A DNA stretch of 17,114 nucleotides from NCBI GenBank assembly GCA_900555665.1, contig USLX01000041.1, forward strand, positions 1 through 17,114, given 5' to 3'. This document shows, in pieces, positions 5,359 to 12,745 of the stretch. The stretch comes from an uncultured Eubacteriales bacterium. Lineage in GTDB: Bacteria > Bacillota > Clostridia > Oscillospirales > Oscillospiraceae. A program made the translations under genes and the position numbers. The stretch's first letter is position 1; every line of letters starts with the position of its first letter. Below the pieces are notes generated by a model. The model had not been told where the DNA came from, searched no databases, and saw only the letters and a list, made by a program, of their open reading frames with translations.

Positions 5359-7773
5359 TTATTCGGGTTTGATCTGCTCCATGACGAAGCACTCGAAGAT
5401 GTCGCCTTCTTTGATGTCGTTGAACTTCTCAATCGACATGCCGCACTCATAGTTCGCAGCGACTTCCCTGACGGAGTCCTTAAAGCGCTGGAGCGAACCG
5501 AGCTTGCCCTCGTGGATGACGACATTGTCGCGCAGCACGCGGACAGAGGCGTCGCGGGTGATCTTGCCGTCCTTGACGTAGCAGCCCGCAATCGTGCCGA
5601 TGGCGGAGACCTTGTAGGTCTGGCGCACTTCGGCGTGGCCGATGATAACCTCATGGAACTTCGGCGCGAGCATGCCCTTCATGGCGTCGGAAATCTCGTT
5701 GATGGCATCGTAGATAACACGGTACATCCGCATGTCGACGTTATCGCGCTTGGCCGCAGCCTGGGCCAGGTCGTTCGGACGGACGTTGAAGCCAATGACG
5801 ATGGCGTTCGAGGTCGAGGCCAGCAGGATGTCGGACTCGTTGATCGCGCCGACACCGGTGTGGATGACGCGAACGCGGACTTCGTCGTTCGAAATCTTTT
5901 CGAGCGACGCCTTCAGCGCCTCGGCAGAGCCCTGCACGTCGGCCTTGATGATGAGGTTCAGCTCCTTCATCTCACCCTCCTGCAGCTTGGAGAACAGGCT
6001 CTCGAGCGTAACCTTCTGGTTGAGCTTGTTGGCGTCGTCCTTGATCTTCTGCTTGCGCTGCTCGACGAGCTGACGGGCCATGCGTTCGTCCGCGACGACG
6101 TTGAATTCGTCGCCCGGCGCGGGCACCTCAGCAAGACCTGTGATCTCGACCGGGATAGAGGGCCCCGCGTCCTTGACCTGCGCACCCTTGTCGTTCGTCA
6201 TCACACGCACGCGGCCGACGGCCGTGCCCGCGATGATGAGGTCGCCCTGATGGAGCGTGCCGTTCTGGACGAGGAGCGACGCGATCGGGCCGCGCGCTTT
6301 ATCCAGCCGCGCCTCGAGGACGCAGCCCTTGCCCGCACGGTTCGGGTTGGCCTTGAGTTCTTCGACCTCAGCGGTCAGGATGACGGTCTCAAGCAGATCG
6401 TCGATGCCCATGCCGGTCTTGGCCGAGATCTTGCAGACCTCGGTCTCGCCGCCCCATTCTGCGGGCGTCAGGCCATGCTCGGTGAGCTGGGTGAGGATAC
6501 GGTCAGGGTTCGCGCCGTGCTTATCCATCTTGTTGACGGCGACGATGATCGGAATCTCCGCGGCCTTCGCATGGTTGATGGCCTCGATGGTCTGCGGCAT
6601 GATGCCGTCATCCGCGGCCACGACGAGGATGGCAATATCCGTGCACATCGCGCCGCGCGCGCGCATCTCTGTGAACGCAGCATGGCCCGGCGTATCGAGG
6701 AACGTGATGGGCTGACCATTGATTTCAGTGGTGTAAGCGCCGATGTGCTGGGTGATGCCACCGGCTTCGCCGGAGGCGACGTGGGCATTTCGGATATAGT
6801 CGAGGAGGCTGGTTTTGCCGTGGTCGACGTGGCCCATGACGACCACGACCGGCGGACGGGTGACGAGCTCGTCGGCGGTGTCCTGATGGTCGTCGAAGAG
6901 CTTTTCTTCGATGGTGACGACGACCTCTTTTTCGACCTTGCAGCCCATTTCAACGGCAACAAACTCGGCGGTATCGAAGTCGATGGTCTGGTTGACGGTG
7001 GCCATGACGCCGTTTTTGATGAGGCACTTCATGACCTCGGCGGCGGTCTTCTTCATGCGGGAGGCGAGCTCGCCAACCGTGATTTCGTCTGGAATTTTGA
7101 CCACAAGCTGCGCTTTTTTCGCAATTTCGAGCTGCAGGCGGCGCATTTTCTCCTGTTCCTCGGAACGGGACTTTGTGCCGAACTTTCTCGCCTGCTGCTG
7201 GCGCTTGTTGTTTTTGCTGTTGATCTTCTGCTTGCCGCCCTTATAATTCTGCACGCGCTCGGAGACGAGGGAGTCGACACGGTCGTCGTAGCGATCGGCG
7301 TTGACGGTGACGGCGGAGGTGTCGATCACGCGGCGCTCACGCTTGCGCTCGGGCTCCTTGGGCTTGGCGGGCTGCTGGGACTGTCCGCTCGGCGTGGACA
7401 CATTCTGCTTCTGGTCACCGGCGTTCGCCTGCGGGCGGGGGGCATTTTGGCCCTGCTGCGGCTGGGGGCGCTGCGGGTGAGAAGCGGGTGCGGATGCGGG
7501 TACGGCCGCAGCGGGAGCTGCGGGTGAGAGCGGCTGGGCCGCGGGCGCCGGAGCGGGTGCGGCGGGTTTTACCGCAAAGACCTGCTCGAGCGAATCGATC
7601 TGATGATCTTTGGTGATCTGGTCGAAGATGACGTTTAACTGCTCTTCGGTCAGGTTTTGGGAGCTGCTTTTCGGCTTATCGAAAAACTTGCCCACGATCT
7701 CGATGACCTGCTTGGCCGGCATCTTAAAATCGTCGGCGACTTCTTTGATTTTCTGCTTGACTTCAATACTCAA
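5359..7773 (-). CDS. infB: Translation initiation factor IF-2
   Basis: IF2 is the GTPase that delivers initiator fMet-tRNA to the 30S subunit and promotes subunit joining. I take the TTG at 7773 as start (804 residues), because AGGAGG lies 8 bases upstream. A GTG at 7782 is in frame but sits inside that ribosome-binding site. Residues 1-35 resemble the first IF2_N domain. An Ala/Pro/Gln-rich linker (about 68-147) and a Lys/Arg-rich stretch (to about 220) follow, then a second IF2_N domain (ITVGELASRMKKTAAEV). The GTPase motifs are G1 GHVDHGKTS (about 314-322), the switch region GGITQHIGAY, G3 DTPGHAAF, G4 NKMDK and G5 SAKTGMGI. Domains II-IV follow to EQIKPE. It follows ylxQ after 15 bases. 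Confidence 0.97.
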   Translation of the reverse strand: MSIEVKQKIKEVADDFKMPAKQVIEIVGKFFDKPKSSSQNLTEEQLNVIFDQITKDHQIDSLEQVFAVKPAAPAPAPAAQPLSPAAPAAAVPASAPASHPQRPQPQQGQNAPRPQANAGDQKQNVSTPSGQSQQPAKPKEPERKRERRVIDTSAVTVNADRYDDRVDSLVSERVQNYKGGKQKINSKNNKRQQQARKFGTKSRSEEQEKMRRLQLEIAKKAQLVVKIPDEITVGELASRMKKTAAEVMKCLIKNGVMATVNQTIDFDTAEFVAVEMGCKVEKEVVVTIEEKLFDDHQDTADELVTRPPVVVVMGHVDHGKTSLLDYIRNAHVASGEAGGITQHIGAYTTEINGQPITFLDTPGHAAFTEMRARGAMCTDIAILVVAADDGIMPQTIEAINHAKAAEIPIIVAVNKMDKHGANPDRILTQLTEHGLTPAEWGGETEVCKISAKTGMGIDDLLETVILTAEVEELKANPNRAGKGCVLEARLDKARGPIASLLVQNGTLHQGDLIIAGTAVGRVRVMTNDKGAQVKDAGPSIPVEITGLAEVPAPGDEFNVVADERMARQLVEQRKQKIKDDANKLNQKVTLESLFSKLQEGEMKELNLIIKADVQGSAEALKASLEKISNDEVRVRVIHTGVGAINESDILLASTSNAIVIGFNVRPNDLAQAAAKRDNVDMRMYRVIYDAINEISDAMKGMLAPKFHEVIIGHAEVRQTYKVSAIGTIAGCYVKDGKITRDASVRVLRDNVVIHEGKLGSLQRFKDSVREVAANYECGMSIEKFNDIKEGDIFECFVMEQIKPE

Positions 7774-7788
7774 TACAGTCACCTCCTG

Positions 7789-8217
7789 TTATTTCTTCCC
7801 ATGTTTGATGTTGTTTCTGTGGGCCTTCTCTTCCTGCCGGCGTTTTTTCACGCGCGCGGTCTGGCGCGTCAGCTCCTGCAGGATGGCCTCGTATTGCTGC
7901 GGCTGGTTCAGGGCCTCGAGGAAGGCGAGGGCCAGCGCCGGATCGAGCACCGCGCACAGCGCGCAGGCGTTGCAGCCGAGGCCGTTGCCCAGTGCTTCCT
8001 TGGTGAAGGGGATCTGCGTCCAGGCGGGCTTGCCGGTGCGGCAGAACGACTGGGCGCGGCGGACGGTATGCTCGCCCGCGTCGGACGCGACAAGGAGCAA
8101 TCTCGCCTTGCCGCTGCGGCAGGCGATGCCGGCCGGCTCTTCACCGATGGCCAGGCGGTTTGCCTTGCGGGCAATGCCGAGCAGGTGCAGGGCCCGGCTT
8201 TCATTCGTCTGTTCCAT
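7789..8217 (-). CDS. ylxQ: YlxQ, L7Ae/L30e-like RNA-binding protein
   Basis: This 142-residue protein belongs to the L7Ae/L30e/S12e/Gadd45 family, which binds kink-turn RNA. Its exact role in bacteria is not settled. Recognisable features are the N-terminal RALHLLGIARKANRLAIGEEP, the family's first helix and glycine-rich turn, then KARLLLVASDAG and a helix before the central strand. A basic tail (ARVKKRRQEEKAHRNNIKHGKK) follows, which is longer than in minimal homologues and likely binds nucleic acid. I chose the ATG at 8217 because GGAGG lies 6 bases upstream. The frame extends further back only through ylxR. It overlaps ylxR by 17 bases, the conserved nusA-ylxR-ylxQ-infB arrangement. Several cysteines (GCNACALC) are a local oddity and could be a metal site. 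Confidence 0.88.
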   Translation of the reverse strand: MEQTNESRALHLLGIARKANRLAIGEEPAGIACRSGKARLLLVASDAGEHTVRRAQSFCRTGKPAWTQIPFTKEALGNGLGCNACALCAVLDPALALAFLEALNQPQQYEAILQELTRQTARVKKRRQEEKAHRNNIKHGKK

Positions 8218-8479
8218 GCTCTGCCTCCATTCTCCCGACAAGCGCGTCGTAGACCTCGGGCGGAATCTGGCAATCGAACGCACGCTCGAGCGCACGGGCC
8301 TTTCTGGCCTTTTTCAGGCACTCGGCATTCGGGCAGACGTAGGCACCGCGGCCGGGGGCCTTACCCTTGAAATCGAGGGAGATCTCCCCTTCCGGCGATT
8401 TGACGACGCGAACCAGCTCGCGCTTGGGCCGCATCTCGCGGCAGCCGACACATTGGCGCATCGGAATTTTTTTCTGCAT
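8201..8479 (-). CDS. ylxR: YlxR/RnpM RNA-binding protein (DUF448)
   Basis: This 92-residue protein matches the YlxR family, recently described as RnpM, a protein that binds and modulates RNase P RNA. The N-terminal MRQCVGCREMRPKRELVRVV carries the family's C-x2-C pair (Cys10, Cys13). The GRGAYVCPNAECLKKARKARAL segment is the most conserved part and contains the second cysteine pair plus a basic, RNA-binding helix. The start is supported by GAGGAGG seven bases upstream. It follows nusA after 24 bases and overlaps ylxQ, an arrangement kept across Firmicutes. The C-terminus (about 75-92) is acidic and variable. The family call is firm; the RNase P role is taken from work on homologues. Confidence 0.93.
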   Translation of the reverse strand: MQKKIPMRQCVGCREMRPKRELVRVVKSPEGEISLDFKGKAPGRGAYVCPNAECLKKARKARALERAFDCQIPPEVYDALVGRMEAEHGTDE

Positions 8480-8503
8480 GGCGGTTCCTCCTCACGATGA
8501 GGC

Positions 8504-9637
8504 TCAGGCTTGTTCGGTTTCCGGCGCCTGGGCCGCGTCCGTGGCCTCTGCCGGGGCTTCGGCTTCTTCCTCCGGCTGCTCGAACTCGGCGGCCTGGGAG
8601 GCGGGCTTGATATCAATTTTATAGCCGGTCAGGCGGGCAGCCAGTCTTGCGTTCTGGCCCTCCTTGCCGATGGCGAGCGAGAGCTGATCGTCCGGGACGA
8701 TGACGCGGCAGGCCTTGCCCATGCCGGGCAGGAGCGTGACGGAGACAACATCGGCGGGGCTGAGGGCCGAGGCGACGAACTGGCAGGGGTCCTCCGACCA
8801 GACGACGATATCCATTTTCTCGCCGTGCAGCTCGTCGACAACCGCGCCAACTCTGCCGCCGCGCGGGCCGACACAGGCGCCGACCGGATCGACATTGGCC
8901 TCGGTGGCATGGACGGCGATCTTCGTGCGGGAGCCGGCCTCGCGGGCGATGGACTTGACCTCGACCGCGCCGGAAGCAATCTCGGGAACCTCCAGCTCAA
9001 ACAGGCGCTTGACAAGGCCCGGATGCGTCCGGGAGACGATGACCTGCGGGCCGCGGTTGCTGCGGCGCACCTCAACGACATAGACGCGGATCATGTCGCC
9101 CTCTTTATAGCGCTCGGTGCGCACCTGCTCGGAGCCGGCGAGGAGTGCGTCGGTCCGGTCATTGCCGCCGCCGATGCGGATGGTCATGTCATTGGTGGCC
9201 GGTTCGATGCGAAGGACGGTGCCGGTGAGGATTTCGTGCTCCTTCGAGGAGAAGGCATCGAAGACCATGCCGCGCTCGGCCTCGCGGATGCCCTGGATGA
9301 TGACCTGCTTGGCCGTCTGGGCCGCGATGCGGCCGAAGGCCTGCGTCTTGACGTCGACATTGACCAGGTCGCCAAGCTCGGCATGCTTGTTGATCTTGCG
9401 GGCCGCGTCGAGCGAGATCTCCGTCGCGGGCGTGAGGACGTCATCGACGACCTCCTTCTGGACGTACATGTGCATGTCGTTGTCTTCGACCTCGACGAAC
9501 ACATTGTCGGTATAGCCCTCTTTATCCTTCTTATAGGCGGCAATCAGAGCCTGGGTGATCTTTTCCAGCATGTAGGACTGCGGGATGCCGCGTTCTTTTT
9601 CGAGCTGGGCAAGCGCCGCAAAGATTTCTGCGTTCAT
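8504..9637 (-). CDS. nusA: Transcription termination/antitermination factor NusA
   Basis: NusA binds RNA polymerase and nascent RNA, increasing pausing and shaping intrinsic termination. The 377-residue protein has the N-terminal polymerase-binding domain (about 1-125; MNAEIFAALAQLEKERGI start). An S1 domain follows (about 135-200; ILTGTVLRIE), then two KH domains with GPRGGRVGAVVDELHGEKMD and AIGKEGQNARLAARLTGYKIDI. A short acidic Glu/Ala tail (about 350-377) replaces the long C-terminal repeats of proteobacterial NusA, as usual in Firmicutes. Its AAAGGAGG site overlaps the rimP stop codon, which suggests coupling. The spacing from GGAGG to the ATG is long (about 12 bases), possibly lowering initiation. 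Confidence 0.97.
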   Translation of the reverse strand: MNAEIFAALAQLEKERGIPQSYMLEKITQALIAAYKKDKEGYTDNVFVEVEDNDMHMYVQKEVVDDVLTPATEISLDAARKINKHAELGDLVNVDVKTQAFGRIAAQTAKQVIIQGIREAERGMVFDAFSSKEHEILTGTVLRIEPATNDMTIRIGGGNDRTDALLAGSEQVRTERYKEGDMIRVYVVEVRRSNRGPQVIVSRTHPGLVKRLFELEVPEIASGAVEVKSIAREAGSRTKIAVHATEANVDPVGACVGPRGGRVGAVVDELHGEKMDIVVWSEDPCQFVASALSPADVVSVTLLPGMGKACRVIVPDDQLSLAIGKEGQNARLAARLTGYKIDIKPASQAAEFEQPEEEAEAPAEATDAAQAPETEQA

Positions 9638-9655
9638 GTTTTCCGGATTCCTCCT

Positions 9656-10108
9656 TTAAAATTCGACGCGAAGCCGCACCTGGGCGACCTCGGATTTTTC
9701 AAAACGGACTTCTGTTTCTCCCTGCCGGATGGTGACGGCCCCGTTTTCATAGGCAATCAGGACGCCGGGCTGCTCTTTCAGGCCGTTTTTGGGCTGATAG
9801 AGCTTGACGGTGACGGGGCTGCCGAGGAACTGCGCAAAATCGGACGGGCGCTTGAGCTCCCGCTCGAGCCCGGCGGAGCAGACCTCGAAGCTGTAGCTGT
9901 CGGGGATGGGGTCTTTTTCGTCGAGGATGGGGTCGACCGCGCGGGAGATGGCCTCGCAGTCGTTGATGTCGACGCCGCCGTCTTTGTCGATGTAGAGCCG
10001 CAGGAACCAGTCGCCGCCCTCTTTGACGTATTCCACGTCCCAGAGCGAGCAGCCGTGCGCCTGTACCACAGGCTCAGCAAAGGCCCGGACCTGATCGGTG
10101 ATCTTCAC
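9656..10108 (-). CDS. rimP: Ribosome maturation factor RimP
   Basis: RimP binds the 30S subunit and helps assembly of its central part, including uS12 incorporation. The 150-residue protein has the RimP N-terminal domain (GCSLWDVEYVKEGGDWFLRLYIDKDGGVDINDCEAISRAVDP). The sequence VCSAGLERELKRPSDFAQFLG matches the conserved SPGLERPL segment, with SAG in place of SPG. A C-terminal SH3-like domain (about 95-150) ends RVEF. Translation starts at GTG, with AAAGGAGG seven bases upstream. It is the first gene of the long operon, close behind a strong promoter and a leader hairpin. Its stop codon is immediately next to the nusA ribosome-binding site. Confidence 0.95.
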   Translation of the reverse strand: MKITDQVRAFAEPVVQAHGCSLWDVEYVKEGGDWFLRLYIDKDGGVDINDCEAISRAVDPILDEKDPIPDSYSFEVCSAGLERELKRPSDFAQFLGSPVTVKLYQPKNGLKEQPGVLIAYENGAVTIRQGETEVRFEKSEVAQVRLRVEF

Positions 10109-10133
10109 GGGAATTCCTCCTTTTCAGCAAGAA

Positions 10134-10158
10134 AGAGTGGGGAAACATTCCCCACTCT
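10134..10158 (-). promoter_or_regulatory. Hairpin in the rimP leader
   Basis: An 11-bp perfect inverted repeat (arms AGAGTGGGGAA and TTCCCCACTCT) closes a 3-base loop. It lies in the roughly 70-nt leader between the predicted transcription start and the rimP GTG. On the transcript it is followed by a weak, interrupted U-run (UUUCUUGC) and then the rimP ribosome-binding site. It could be a leaky attenuator or a 5' stabilising stem. NusA-responsive autoregulation is an attractive but untested idea. Confidence 0.6.
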
Positions 10159-10184
10159 CAAGTTTACACTATCAAGATACTGGA

Positions 10185-10213
10185 ATTATAACACCGTTCC
10201 GGCAAAAAAGCAA
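10185..10213 (-). promoter_or_regulatory. Sigma-A promoter of the rimP operon
   Basis: On the minus strand TTGCTT (10213-10208) and TATAAT (10190-10185) are separated by exactly 17 bases. A TG one base before TATAAT makes an extended -10. The predicted start is near 10178, giving a leader of about 70 nt before the rimP start codon. The perfect -10 element and its position make this the best promoter in the window. Confidence 0.8.
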
Positions 10214-10275
10214 GGGAAAACTTTGAAATATTTTGGATTTTCCTGCGTTTGGCGCGCTTTTTTCTGCCGGGAAGC

Positions 10276-10292
10276 GAAATTTCGGAAATTTC
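10276..10292. promoter_or_regulatory. Tandem palindrome GAAATTTC, possible operator
   Basis: The 8-bp palindrome GAAATTTC occurs twice (10276-10283 and 10285-10292) with a 9-bp period. The pair lies between the two divergent promoters, 12 bases upstream of the plus-strand -35 region and about 63 bases from the rimP -35. No known regulator motif is recognised. AT-rich sequence makes chance possible. Confidence 0.3.
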
Positions 10293-10303
10293 AGGACGGA
10301 GAC

Positions 10304-10332
10304 TGTAAAAAAACGCAGCGGTATGCTATACT
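10304..10332 (+). promoter_or_regulatory. Possible extended -10 promoter for the membrane-protein/transglutaminase unit
   Basis: TATACT at 10327-10332 is preceded by TG with one base between (extended -10). The -35 region 17 bases upstream is poor (TGTAAA at 10304-10309). It faces the gene at 10542. The transcript would begin near 10340 and carry the whole repeat block at 10361-10496 in its leader. Confidence 0.5.
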
Positions 10333-10360
10333 ATATTAAACAAATGCCCGCCGCAGCGGA

Positions 10361-10496
10361 TAGCCCCCCCTCTGCAAAGAGGGGGGCTCGCCAGCGGCGA
10401 TCGGGGGAGGTCGTAACGCGATTTTCCCCCAGTCACGGCTTCGCCGTGACAGCTCCCCTTTCATAAGGGGAGCCTTTGGGTGGGCATCGCCCGCCC
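10361..10496. repeat. Palindromic repeat block in the 5' leader of the membrane-protein gene
   Basis: Four hairpins lie in series: AGCCCCCC.../...GGGGGGCT (10362-10388, one bulged base), GTCACGGC/GCCGTGAC (10432-10450), GCTCCCCTT/AAGGGGAGC (10452-10473) and GGGTGGGC/GCCCGCCC (10478-10496). The order CCCCC-AGTC-hairpin-GACAGC-hairpin-GCCTTTGGG is the same as at 12974-13024 with different stem bases. The last hairpin matches the one at 1006-1024. No gene lies between 10109 and 10542. The remainder of this gap holds the two promoters. Confidence 0.75.
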
Positions 10497-10541
10497 AACA
10501 GCATTCATCTCTCACTTTCACCACACTTGGAGGAACCCCTT

Positions 10542-11243
10542 ATGCAAGGAAAAGCCGTTTCGTTTGGTCTGCCGTATCTGGCGGTAATCGCCGGGATTGC
10601 GGGGTATTTTTTTCACGTCACGCTGCGCGGCGGCGGGAGCGGCACACCGCTGGTGGCCTTTGCCGTTTTGATGTGTCTTCTGTTTTTGCTGGGCGCGGCG
10701 GCGCTGGAAAAACGGGAGGCGTATGCCGACGTGTACCGGAAGCTGCCGTCGGATGCGGTGCTGAGTGTGCTCGGGGCCGTGGCGGTCGCAGCGGGCTGCA
10801 TTCTGTCGCTGCCGGGCGGGACGATGTTCGGCAAGGCGCTGGACATGCTGGGGATCGTCGGGGCCGTTGGGCTTGCCGCGGCGGCGGTATGCCGTGCCGG
10901 CGGGCGCCGGCCGCAGCCGTTTTTCCTGATTTTGGCGGTCCTGTTTTACGCGGCGAAACTGTTTTACGATTTTCGCAGCTGGACGACCGATCCGCAGATC
11001 ATGGATTACGCATTTTCGTTGTTCGCGCTGATCTGCTTTATGATCGCGACGTATCAGGCAGCGGCGTACTGCTATAACCACGGGTCGAGGCGGCAGCTGG
11101 AGTTTTTCTCGCTGGCGGGCGTGCTCTTCGGCGGCGTGGCAATGGCCGGCGCAGGGCGCGGGGAGCTTTTGATCTACGGCGGAAGCACGCTTTGGATGCT
11201 CGCCTGTGCGGTGCAGGCCGGTGGGCGGCGGACGAAGGGCTGA
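10542..11243 (+). CDS. Polytopic membrane protein of unknown function
   Basis: This 233-residue protein has seven or eight hydrophobic segments, at about 8-26, 35-55, 72-92, 98-116, 122-142, 152-175, 184-204 and 206-224. The loops are short, and the basic ones (EKREAYADVYRK, RAGGRRPQP, NHGSRRQ) are probably cytoplasmic. I do not recognise the family. No transporter, enzyme or kinase motif is visible. The ATG at 10542 is chosen because GGAGG lies 8-9 bases upstream. The frame continues back to 10476 only through repeat sequence. It is 21 bases upstream of the secreted transglutaminase-like gene on the same strand, so the two probably form an operon ending at 12688. Confidence 0.75.
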   Translation: MQGKAVSFGLPYLAVIAGIAGYFFHVTLRGGGSGTPLVAFAVLMCLLFLLGAAALEKREAYADVYRKLPSDAVLSVLGAVAVAAGCILSLPGGTMFGKALDMLGIVGAVGLAAAAVCRAGGRRPQPFFLILAVLFYAAKLFYDFRSWTTDPQIMDYAFSLFALICFMIATYQAAAYCYNHGSRRQLEFFSLAGVLFGGVAMAGAGRGELLIYGGSTLWMLACAVQAGGRRTKG

Positions 11244-11264
11244 GCGGACGTTAGGAGGTGTGCA

Positions 11265-12647
11265 TTGAAGCAGGTACGGCGGGGAATTTTGGTGCTGCTG
11301 CTGGCGGTACTTTTGAGCACATTGGCACTGGCCGGGACGGCGGATGTCGCTGTGGAGCAGCTGAACGCGGCGGTCGCGGCGAGGGAGACGAAATTTCAAG
11401 TAACTCTGACGGGAACGGACGGCGAGGTTGATGAGGCGATGTCCGCCATGCGGGCGCGGATTCTGGCGGCGGGGTGGATCGACGTTTCGCCGCAATTTGA
11501 TGCGGCGCCGTCTTTCGGGTCGGAAGATAAGGTTTTAAACGTGACGCTGCGGTATGCCGGCAGCACGGGATATCCGCAGGCACTGGAGGCGGCGTATGAC
11601 GCCTGCGTGCGGGAGGAAATGTCGCCGCTCCAGCGGCTGACGAGCATTTACAGCTATCTGGCGAACACGATTGTTCCCGCTGCGGGCTATGGCACGGCGT
11701 GCGAGGCGCTGATCGAAGGGAAGGCAGACTGCTATGGGTTTGCAGCCGCGTTTCGGGCGCTGACGCAGAAGGCCGGGCTGAACTGCCCGGTGGTTGCGGG
11801 GCGATACGGTGAGACGTATCACGTCTGGAATCTGGCGGAGGTGGACGGAGCTTGGTATCAGATCGACGCCTCGCGGGGCGGGGCGGACTGGGTGCCGGGA
11901 CATGTGGACTATGGGACGCTGCTGTTTGGCAGCGGGTCGACGGTCGGGAAGCAGTATCGTTCTGCAGCCGAGAATTTGAGCGCGGTGGACTGCAGGAAGC
12001 CGTTTGCGCGCAGCGGCGTTTCGACGGCGCTGACGGTACGGGAGGATGGGATCTGGCTGATTCGCGGGAACACGCTCTATTGTGCGCCGTTTGGGATGGA
12101 TTTTTCGGATGAGGCGCTGGTTCGGAAAGGGACGCTGCTTGAGATGCCGTCAAATTTGATCTACGCGGCGGCGATGGACGAGGCGGGCGTAGTTTACTAT
12201 GCGCTCCGCTCGACGACCACCGGGACATATGCGCTGTATTCGTATCTGCCGGGGATGCCGGAGGCGGAGCAGCGGGAGACGGCGCAGACGGCAGCCTTCG
12301 GTATGCAGATTTTGGACGGCGGCGTGGCGCTGGTACGCGGCGGAGCGGTTGTGAAGCGGATGACGCAGCGGCGGTATGGAGCAGCCGGGGCGGAACTTTG
12401 CTGGAGCTGGGACGCAGGCGCAAAGGGCGCAGAGCTTGCGCAGGCAAATGTCCGGCTCCTGGGCAGCGCGGCGGAGAATGCGCAGTTGATTGCCGCTTTT
12501 TACAGTACGGATGGGCGTCTGCGCAGCGCGGCGGCGCTGGGCGGATCGGCAGCCGGCCGTACGGCGGGCAGCTGCGCCTATGGGTGCGTGTTTGCGCTGG
12601 ATGGCGCGGGGCGGCCGCTTGGCAGGAAGCTCCGGATGGAAAACTGA
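11265..12647 (+). CDS. Secreted transglutaminase-like (papain-fold) protein
   Basis: This 460-residue exported protein has a signal peptide at residues 1-23: basic MKQVRR, a leucine-rich core, then ALA before Gly24. There is no lipobox cysteine, so it is probably released or wall-associated. Residues about 120-205 form a transglutaminase-like domain with the catalytic triad in order: Cys156 in GKADCYGFAAAF, His186 in ETYHVWNLAEVDGAWYQID, and Asp201. Such domains act as cysteine proteases, amidases or crosslinking enzymes. The substrate is unknown. The N-terminal 24-115 region and the C-terminal half (about 225-460) are unassigned. The C-terminal half has short strand-like repeats (ALTVREDGIWLIRGNTLYC, VVYYALRSTTTGTYALYSY) that suggest a beta-propeller-like or ligand-binding domain. 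It starts at TTG with AGGAGG six bases upstream. Confidence 0.83.
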   Translation: MKQVRRGILVLLLAVLLSTLALAGTADVAVEQLNAAVAARETKFQVTLTGTDGEVDEAMSAMRARILAAGWIDVSPQFDAAPSFGSEDKVLNVTLRYAGSTGYPQALEAAYDACVREEMSPLQRLTSIYSYLANTIVPAAGYGTACEALIEGKADCYGFAAAFRALTQKAGLNCPVVAGRYGETYHVWNLAEVDGAWYQIDASRGGADWVPGHVDYGTLLFGSGSTVGKQYRSAAENLSAVDCRKPFARSGVSTALTVREDGIWLIRGNTLYCAPFGMDFSDEALVRKGTLLEMPSNLIYAAAMDEAGVVYYALRSTTTGTYALYSYLPGMPEAEQRETAQTAAFGMQILDGGVALVRGGAVVKRMTQRRYGAAGAELCWSWDAGAKGAELAQANVRLLGSAAENAQLIAAFYSTDGRLRSAAALGGSAAGRTAGSCAYGCVFALDGAGRPLGRKLRMEN

Positions 12648-12660
12648 ATCTGAATATCAG

Positions 12661-12688
12661 AGCCTCCGGAGTATTCCGGGGGCTTTTT
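12661..12688 (+). terminator. Intrinsic terminator after the transglutaminase-like gene
   Basis: A 10-bp stem (AGCCTCCGGA with TCCGGGGGCT, one G-T wobble) closes a 4-base loop and is followed by TTTTT ending at 12688. It begins 13 bases after the stop codon at 12647. Confidence 0.88.
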
Positions 12689-12745
12689 GTATGGGGGTTG
12701 GGGCTGGTTGGGTTGGTACGAAGGAAGATTTTATACGGATATTCC

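Noticed and set aside
5160..5654. N-terminal extension of rbfA through the repeat into infB
   Set aside because: The frame is open by chance. RbfA homologues start at the ATG at 5159, which has a strong ribosome-binding site.
5038..7527. Very long plus-strand open frame (829 codons) opposite infB and part of rbfA
   Set aside because: The opposite strand encodes an unmistakable IF2. The translation is a Val/Asp/Leu-rich low-complexity product with no motif, as expected antisense to a GC-rich gene.
8510..10339. Plus-strand open frame of 609 codons opposite nusA and rimP
   Set aside because: Antisense shadow of two conserved genes, with no ribosome-binding site or family motif. It runs into the promoter region without reason.
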